DNA of 64,000 nt. It comes from Powellomyces hirtus (lineage: Eukaryota; Chytridiomycota; Chytridiomycetes; Spizellomycetales; Powellomycetaceae). The stretch spans positions 186,001 to 250,000 of the forward strand of contig JAHLKG010000028.1 of NCBI GenBank assembly GCA_025526995.1, given 5' to 3'. The translations under genes and the position numbers were made by a program. Under the pieces are notes generated by a model that was not told the origin of the DNA, made no database searches, and was given only the letters and a program-made list of their open reading frames with translations. Shown piece by piece: positions 59,226-64,000 of the stretch. Every line of letters starts with the position of its first letter. Positions within the stretch are counted from its first letter, which is position 1.

Positions 59226-59728
59226 GCAAGTCGTATTTTCTGCTCTTGCGCAGACAGTTGTGTTGCTCGCTGTGGCATCCGATTCGGAGCGAATTTTGGT
59301 GGAGCATTGAATGACTCATATATATGTTCGCCTTTGTGCGATAGCACGCCACCGATGCACGGTCCGCTGTACATATAATATTATTCCGACCCGTGCCATT
59401 CTGCGCATCCTATCAGCTCTCGGTATCACCTGTTCCTATTCACTGTTCCCTATCACTGCTCATCAGCAATATACAGTGGGTACCCAAACATACGGTAACA
59501 ATGGAACGCGCTTTGGGCATGTGGCGCAGACAGACAGTTCCGCTCGCTTCCCGAAAATAAACCCGTGTCTTTTCGATTCACCTATTTCCCGCCAAATAAT
59601 GCCACAGACAATAAGAATTCTGGCTTCCTCCCGGTGCTGACATTCAGCTAATTGTTGGACCCCGGTCGTCGTTTGAGCCACAATTCTACAGCACGACAGT
59701 TTTTTCAACATCCAATCCGAATACGAAA
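59226..59728. other. Intergenic region, no gene recognised
   Basis: About 500 bases between two plus-strand genes, likely the 3' flank of the RING gene and promoter of the sensor gene. Only short random open frames occur. Confidence 0.5.
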
Positions 59729-62256
59729 TGTCTGACGAATCTATAGAAGATGGCGACGCGGAAAGACTACCTCTGGCCAAAGGTCTTAAAGGCCGCTTCC
59801 ATGTGCCCTTGCCGTTTCTTCTTCTGGGTGTGTGGTCCTGTTTGGAGGCATTTTCTCCATGTTTTTGACTCATCGAAGGAATGAGTGACTTTGGCCTGTA
59901 GTTAGTACTATGGTCATTGCGGCGGCAATTTCGCTCCCTGTTGCTTTGCTCTCATTTAAGGGTAAACGAAATGATGAGAAACCTTCCTTTGGCAAAGAGA
60001 AATCTCTGAAAGCTTTCGTATTCATAGGCGCCGGCGAGATGGTTGACGAGAGTGAGTTTGAATGTTCCTATTGAACTTTGCAGCATCCCTGATCCATTTT
60101 TTCTGCCCAGTTGTGGCGACTTTAAGACGGAACTATGCTTCTGAGGTATGTTGTATGTCTGACAGAAGTCTACTACGTAAGTCTCATGTCCAACTCCTCT
60201 TTTCACCGCGCATCTACAGGTCCGGGATAAAGGTGCGCGGACGGTTTTGTTCTTTTTGCCTTCTTTTCTCTTACTGTGATGTGGAAACAGTGGTCGCCGT
60301 TACTTCCATTGTATACGAGATCGCTCAGAACAATGCCGACAATCTCGCCATCTCCTCTGTTCTGGATGCGAGCAGTGGAACGTTGGACTTTTCGGCGCAT
60401 CCTGAGATGTAAGAACCTTGGCCTATTCAGTATTTTCCGTCATGAAGCTTACCACTGATATTCGATGCTTGCAGACTCTACTCTTACGAAAAATCAATCG
60501 AAAGAAGCGACTTTGTCCTCTCCGCGGGATTCGAAATGACCCTAGCACGGGACGTGGTGCTTGTCGCACAACCCCATAGACCAGGATTCATTTGCCACGC
60601 CAACGCCAGCTCACCTGCTGGGAGGACTTGCGAGACATTAGTTGTTGACACCGTGCTTCGTGGAAGCCTTGTGACCAGCCGCAAGGCAATCGTGACCTCG
60701 GAAGCTCCGCCGGCTGCTCCGGATTCGACGGTGGGAAAATGGTCAGTGGGAGATGTGGAGTCAAGAGTAATTAAAGGACTTAGCCTCAACGTTTCCTAGG
60801 GAACCAACCGTCCACTGGGTGGTTTTATCATTTGTGAAAATGGGAGTCTATGGTAATACCTCAAGACATGTAACGTTGCGAATGAGTCCAATCTAACATT
60901 TTTTTGTTGGAAGGTTTCAAATGGCATCAATGGCATGAGTCACAAGCTTCTACCTCCTTCTCGCCCCCACGTCGGCACTTATCAAAAGCCATTCTTTTGA
61001 TCCAGGAAGGGCCTTCCGCTCGGACAAGAAATTCCGGGGCAGCGTGCGATCGGTTCTCAAGTCGTCGCTGTCACAATCGGAAAGTTTACCGAGGTGCTCC
61101 AGGTAAACAACACTGTTGCCATTATGTGTTCCACAAGCGATTGTCAGCGTTTGACAATAGATTCGTTGGTGCAGGCCATCCACACCACGCAAAATACCGC
61201 TATCGCAGTGTGGACCAGAGATACCGGAGAGCTGTAAGCGTATGATGACTGCTAAAATGGGCTTATTGGAGTTGTTGCTGATTGCTGTGGTGTGCAACCA
61301 GACTCGCCACAAATGGAAATGCCCTAACAATCAATCCGGCAACAATCATTGGGATCACCGCGAAAAGCCTGTGGCCGACTGAGTATCCAGACGAGCACAT
61401 CTCGGTACCTACAAAGCGAGCCTAGTCTACGTATCGTAAATCTGACATTTCTGAGGTGTAGCTTAGCGCGGCACTGCTTCTCGAGAAATACGGCACCTAC
61501 GCCGCAATGCCCAACAGTACATCCCACACATTCAACAGCCGGATTGGCAGGTTGTTTGTCGAAGCGCGCTCTATCCAAGATGACTTTGGATTGTCGTGGT
61601 ATTTGGCCGTCATCATTCCCGAGAATGCAAGTGTTTGTCTCTTTCCTTCACAAACTTGAGATCATTATAGCTAACGCCTCGGTACATGAATAGGATTTGC
61701 TCGGGTCCATCAAACAATCTCGGAAGGTGGTGACAGCAACGGCCGTGGGGATTGCTATGGGGATGATGGTGTTTGCCGCTGCAATGGCGTACATTATTGC
61801 GCTACCGTTGAGAGTCTTGACCGTAAGTGGATCATGACGGCCTTCAAAGTACCTGCTTTTATTACAATTAATCAGGGGCCGTCTCCGTGTTCACAGACCA
61901 CGATGGAGAAAGCAACTAATTACGACTTCTCAATGTTGCGCGACGGATATCTCAAAGAATCCAACTCCTTCGTGCGTGAGATCGCAGTTATGGAGCAGGT
62001 GGGTCCCATTCACACAAACCGCACACCTCTCTCTGTTCCCGTTCTGCCCTCTGAGTACACCGCTGACCCCGAGTTCAATCTCACTCTGCCACAGGTATTC
62101 AGCACCATGCTCAACAAATTTGCGGGTGCAATTGACAACCGCAAAAGGCTGCAAGGTTACGTGGGTTCGAGCAGCAGCTACCAGCCGACGTCTCTGCAGG
62201 CGAGGGAAATCAGCGCGAATGGCACGAGTGTGCCGTCCCGTTATGTACAAGCTTGA
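59729..62256 (+). CDS. Cache-type transmembrane sensor protein lacking an output domain
   Basis: Thirteen exons give an intact 514-residue frame: 59729-59828, 59902-59961, 60084-60145, 60220-60232, 60291-60408, 60475-60741, 60800-60852, 61029-61233, 61302-61404, 61462-61632, 61694-61822, 61897-61998, 62095-62256. An N-terminal helix (LPFLLLGVSTMVIAAAISLP) and a second helix (AVGIAMGMMVFAAAMAYIIA, about 395-420) bracket a 330-residue ectodomain with SIVYEIAQNNADNLAIS, WEPTVHWVVLSFVKMGVYG and AIGSQVVAVTIGKFTEVL, a double-Cache-like layout. After the second helix comes a HAMP-like juxtamembrane stretch (PLRVLTTTMEKATNYDFSML, then VFSTMLNKFAGAIDNR) and a stop after about 40 further residues. No kinase or cyclase domain follows. 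The 13-nt exon and the 176-nt intron 60853-61028 are the least certain junctions. Confidence 0.68.
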
Positions 62257-62585
62257 AAAGTCAATGAATGACTGTGCGCTACTGAATGTTGTTCGGTGAA
62301 TTGTGAAATTTTATAGAATTTGTTGTAAATCTGTCGAATGTGTGAAAAAAGAGATCTGACGCCACAACCAGATGCGCATTTTGATATCGTCCCGATACCT
62401 GGTCTCCCCAATAGCAACTTTAGGTTTTGTCCCCCCTTCTCTAGGATTGGATGCTGCGAACGTGCCGTCGATCATTGAATATATATATATTGATGAGAAG
62501 CAACTACTTGCAGAATGTAATTGCTACTTTGTACCACTTCATGGGTCATTAATGCTACCCTTATCTCACATGCTTGTCATCGCTA
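62257..62585. other. Tail-to-tail intergenic region
   Basis: About 330 AT-rich bases between convergent stops, including a short (AT)n run near 62480. No gene is seen. Confidence 0.55.
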
Positions 62586-63154
62586 CTACTGGTGGACATC
62601 CTGGTTGTGCTGAAGAAAGTAGCCATTCGGTTGCACATTGCCAGGCCCATACTGCTCGTCGGCGAGCTGAGAAAAAATGAAGAATATCTGGGAGACATTG
62701 TTACCGTCAACAATAATACCAATCCACATAACGGTATTCGCACAACAGTATACCTTGTATGCTTCATTGATCGCCAAGTTCCTGGCCCGTTCCCGGTCAA
62801 GCCAGTCAAGCCCTTTGGTCTCGAACAGCTTGTCCACCTCGGCAGCAGCAAAACCGGTGAGAAGCTCTTTCATTAGGTGGTGCGACCGTGGTGTGCCGTT
62901 GGCTGCGACGTGCCTCTCGTAGTCTTTCATGGCTTCGAAGGCGGCTGCTCCAGCGATAGCTGCAATGAAAGAATTTGTTGGTTAAAGGTTTTCGCACACT
63001 TCATCTGCCCGGGAGTGAGCGAGCACTATGTACCCTCGACGCCAATAGAATTCTTGTGGTGGTGCTCGATCTTAGTGGGGAAGACTAGAGCGTGTGCCTC
63101 CTGAGAGAAACTAGTAGCGAGCAAGTTCTCAGCGAACTTTTCATTGGAGCCCAT
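62586..63154 (-). CDS. CipC-like protein (DUF3759)
   Basis: Three exons (63154-63034, 62959-62754, 62666-62586), 135 residues, the normal size. The conserved core spans two exons: HHHKNSIGVEGAIAGAAAFE, then AMKDYERHVAANGTPRSHHL, then KELLTGFAAAEVDKLFETKG and DWLDRERARNLAINEAY. The C-terminus (LADEQYGPGNVQPNGYF) is variable in the family. CipC was named for concanamycin induction in Aspergillus nidulans and is often abundant under stress; its biochemical function is unknown. No signal peptide or membrane segment, so probably cytosolic. The start at 63154 is the first ATG in frame and precedes a normal-length N-terminus. Confidence 0.86.
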
Positions 63155-63804
63155 CGTGAGTGCCACAGGTTGATCAGTTATTGTGTTGATGCGTCGGGAT
63201 GTTATGCGGAGAGGGAACTGAGAACCACGGAGCAGGCTTCTTTTTAACAAAAGATTGTAAGTGGGCAGTGACAATCCTTTTGAAATGATGAGAGCTGTGT
63301 CATCGAACGTTCCAGGGACTTCTCGCTCATGCGCCTCGCTCCAGTAGTAATCACGGTGCAGGCACAGGTGCTTCACATCATATGGAAGATGGGCGAGAAG
63401 GCAGAGCAGCTGACTGTTCTGCCGAAGCTGTGGCCTCGTCGTGTTCTTTTTGAACCCCGGTCTTCACTTTGGAAGCCCCTGCAGGAACTGTTCTTTTGGA
63501 ACACTTCCAGATCACGCGTCGCGTGTCCGAACCCTCGGTAAAGACAGCAATAGTCTTACTGAGAAATGTGTCATCGTAGTGAACATGTTTCTGATCTCGT
63601 CGGACGAGATGATATGTCTTGAGATTCAATCAGCTTGTTTCACTTTTCTTCAGTCCCACGCACCAGCGACTTATCTTTTGATAGCAGCAGGCTCAAGAAC
63701 CACATCCAAAATTACACGCTGGGTATTTGCCATAATTGGTCCACGCTCGAGATTGTTCGCGTGAAATGCATTTGGGTTCATTGGCAGTTTTGTGGTTGCC
63801 ATCA
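63155..63804. other. Upstream region of the CipC-like gene
   Basis: About 650 bases, with no recognised gene. A minus-strand open frame at 63378-63629 has no known domain and probably reflects the CipC 5' flank. Confidence 0.4.
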
Positions 63805-64000
63805 ATGGAGGCGATAAAGTTGCTGGATCTAGGACCAAGAGTGCCAATTCCAGATTCCTTGCCTCTCCATGTTACTGGTCCCGGTTCCATACTTCATGCA
63901 ATAGATTACGGGTACGCCTTGGTGTGGCACGCGGCATGGAATGATGCTCAACGACGGGCCAATGACTGTGATGTGAAACGCTTGAGCAGAACATCAAGAT
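63805..64000 (+). CDS. Possible 5' part of an unidentified gene, cut by the window end
   Basis: From ATG 63805 the frame is open to the end of the window (65 codons): MEAIKLLDLGPRVPIPDSLP, then VTGPGSILHAIDYGYALV and WHAAWNDAQRRAND. It reads like protein but no family is recognised and the rest is outside the window. It could also be an internal exon. Confidence 0.3.
   Translation, partial: MEAIKLLDLGPRVPIPDSLPLHVTGPGSILHAIDYGYALVWHAAWNDAQRRANDCDVKRLSRTSR

Noticed and set aside
60998..61000. In-frame TGA in the Cache sensor gene, suggesting a pseudogene
   Set aside because: An intron from 60853 to 61028 with matching phases on both sides removes it and joins the conserved parts, so a stop codon is not required.
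1..64000. tRNA, rRNA, CRISPR array, prophage or operon-type features
   Set aside because: I looked for tRNA B-box-like and repeat-spacer patterns and found none outside coding sequence; intron-rich single genes show this is eukaryotic nuclear DNA.

Overview
The window is nuclear DNA of a fungus, most likely an early-diverging zoosporic one (Chytridiomycota, perhaps Spizellomycetales). The grounds are many short introns (mostly 57-130 nt, GT...AG with CAG, TAG or AAG acceptors), fungal orthologues (Nab2, Ecm29, Erv46, transgelin/Scp1, CipC) next to signalling proteins that yeasts lack or simplify (tandem hybrid histidine kinase, multi-pass cyclic-nucleotide phosphodiesterase, Cache-type sensor), and no bacterial operon features. 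The taxonomic placement is inference. Genes were assembled by hand. In almost every spliced gene the exon lengths add up to an intact frame, which supports the junctions given.

Layout. 1-5345 (-): two-module hybrid histidine kinase, cut by the window start. 6048-10099 (-): TEX2/Nvj2-like PH-SMP lipid-transfer protein, with a transposase-type HTH relic just beyond its 3' end. 10576-12399 (-): Nab2/ZC3H14-like poly(A)-binding zinc-finger protein, sharing an upstream region with ECM29 (13038-19107, +), the proteasome HEAT-repeat adaptor. 20218-24210 (+): membrane cyclic-nucleotide phosphodiesterase. 24707-26728 (-): MFSD6-like transporter. 27.8-28.7 kb (-): apparent cysteine-rich pseudogene. 29351-46087: three paralogous single-pass proteins (PAN/apple-like modules, transmembrane helix, cytoplasmic SH3) interspersed with a Sec7-PH ARF exchange factor (31193-36995, -), a gene-poor 2.7 kb stretch and a zinc-ribbon short-chain dehydrogenase (42187-43551, -). 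46310-47350 (-): AT-hook protein ending in a CaaX box. 47708-53043 (+): repeat-rich coiled-coil protein with a C-terminal globular module. 53470-54385 (-) and 54564-56254 (+): transgelin and Erv46, head to head. 56678-59225 (+): RING-H2 protein with a SUMO-interacting-type motif. 59729-62256 (+): Cache-type membrane sensor without an output domain. 62586-63154 (-): CipC-like DUF3759 protein.

There is no operon logic, but themes recur: environmental sensing and second messengers (histidine kinase, Cache sensor, phosphodiesterase), membrane traffic and contact sites (Sec7 GEF, Erv46, SMP protein), proteostasis (Ecm29, RING ligase) and the cell surface and cortex (PAN-TM-SH3 trio, transgelin). 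The most novel material is the PAN-TM-SH3 family, which couples an ectodomain to an SH3 domain in one polypeptide, followed by the AT-hook/CaaX protein, the coiled-coil repeat protein and the output-less Cache sensor.
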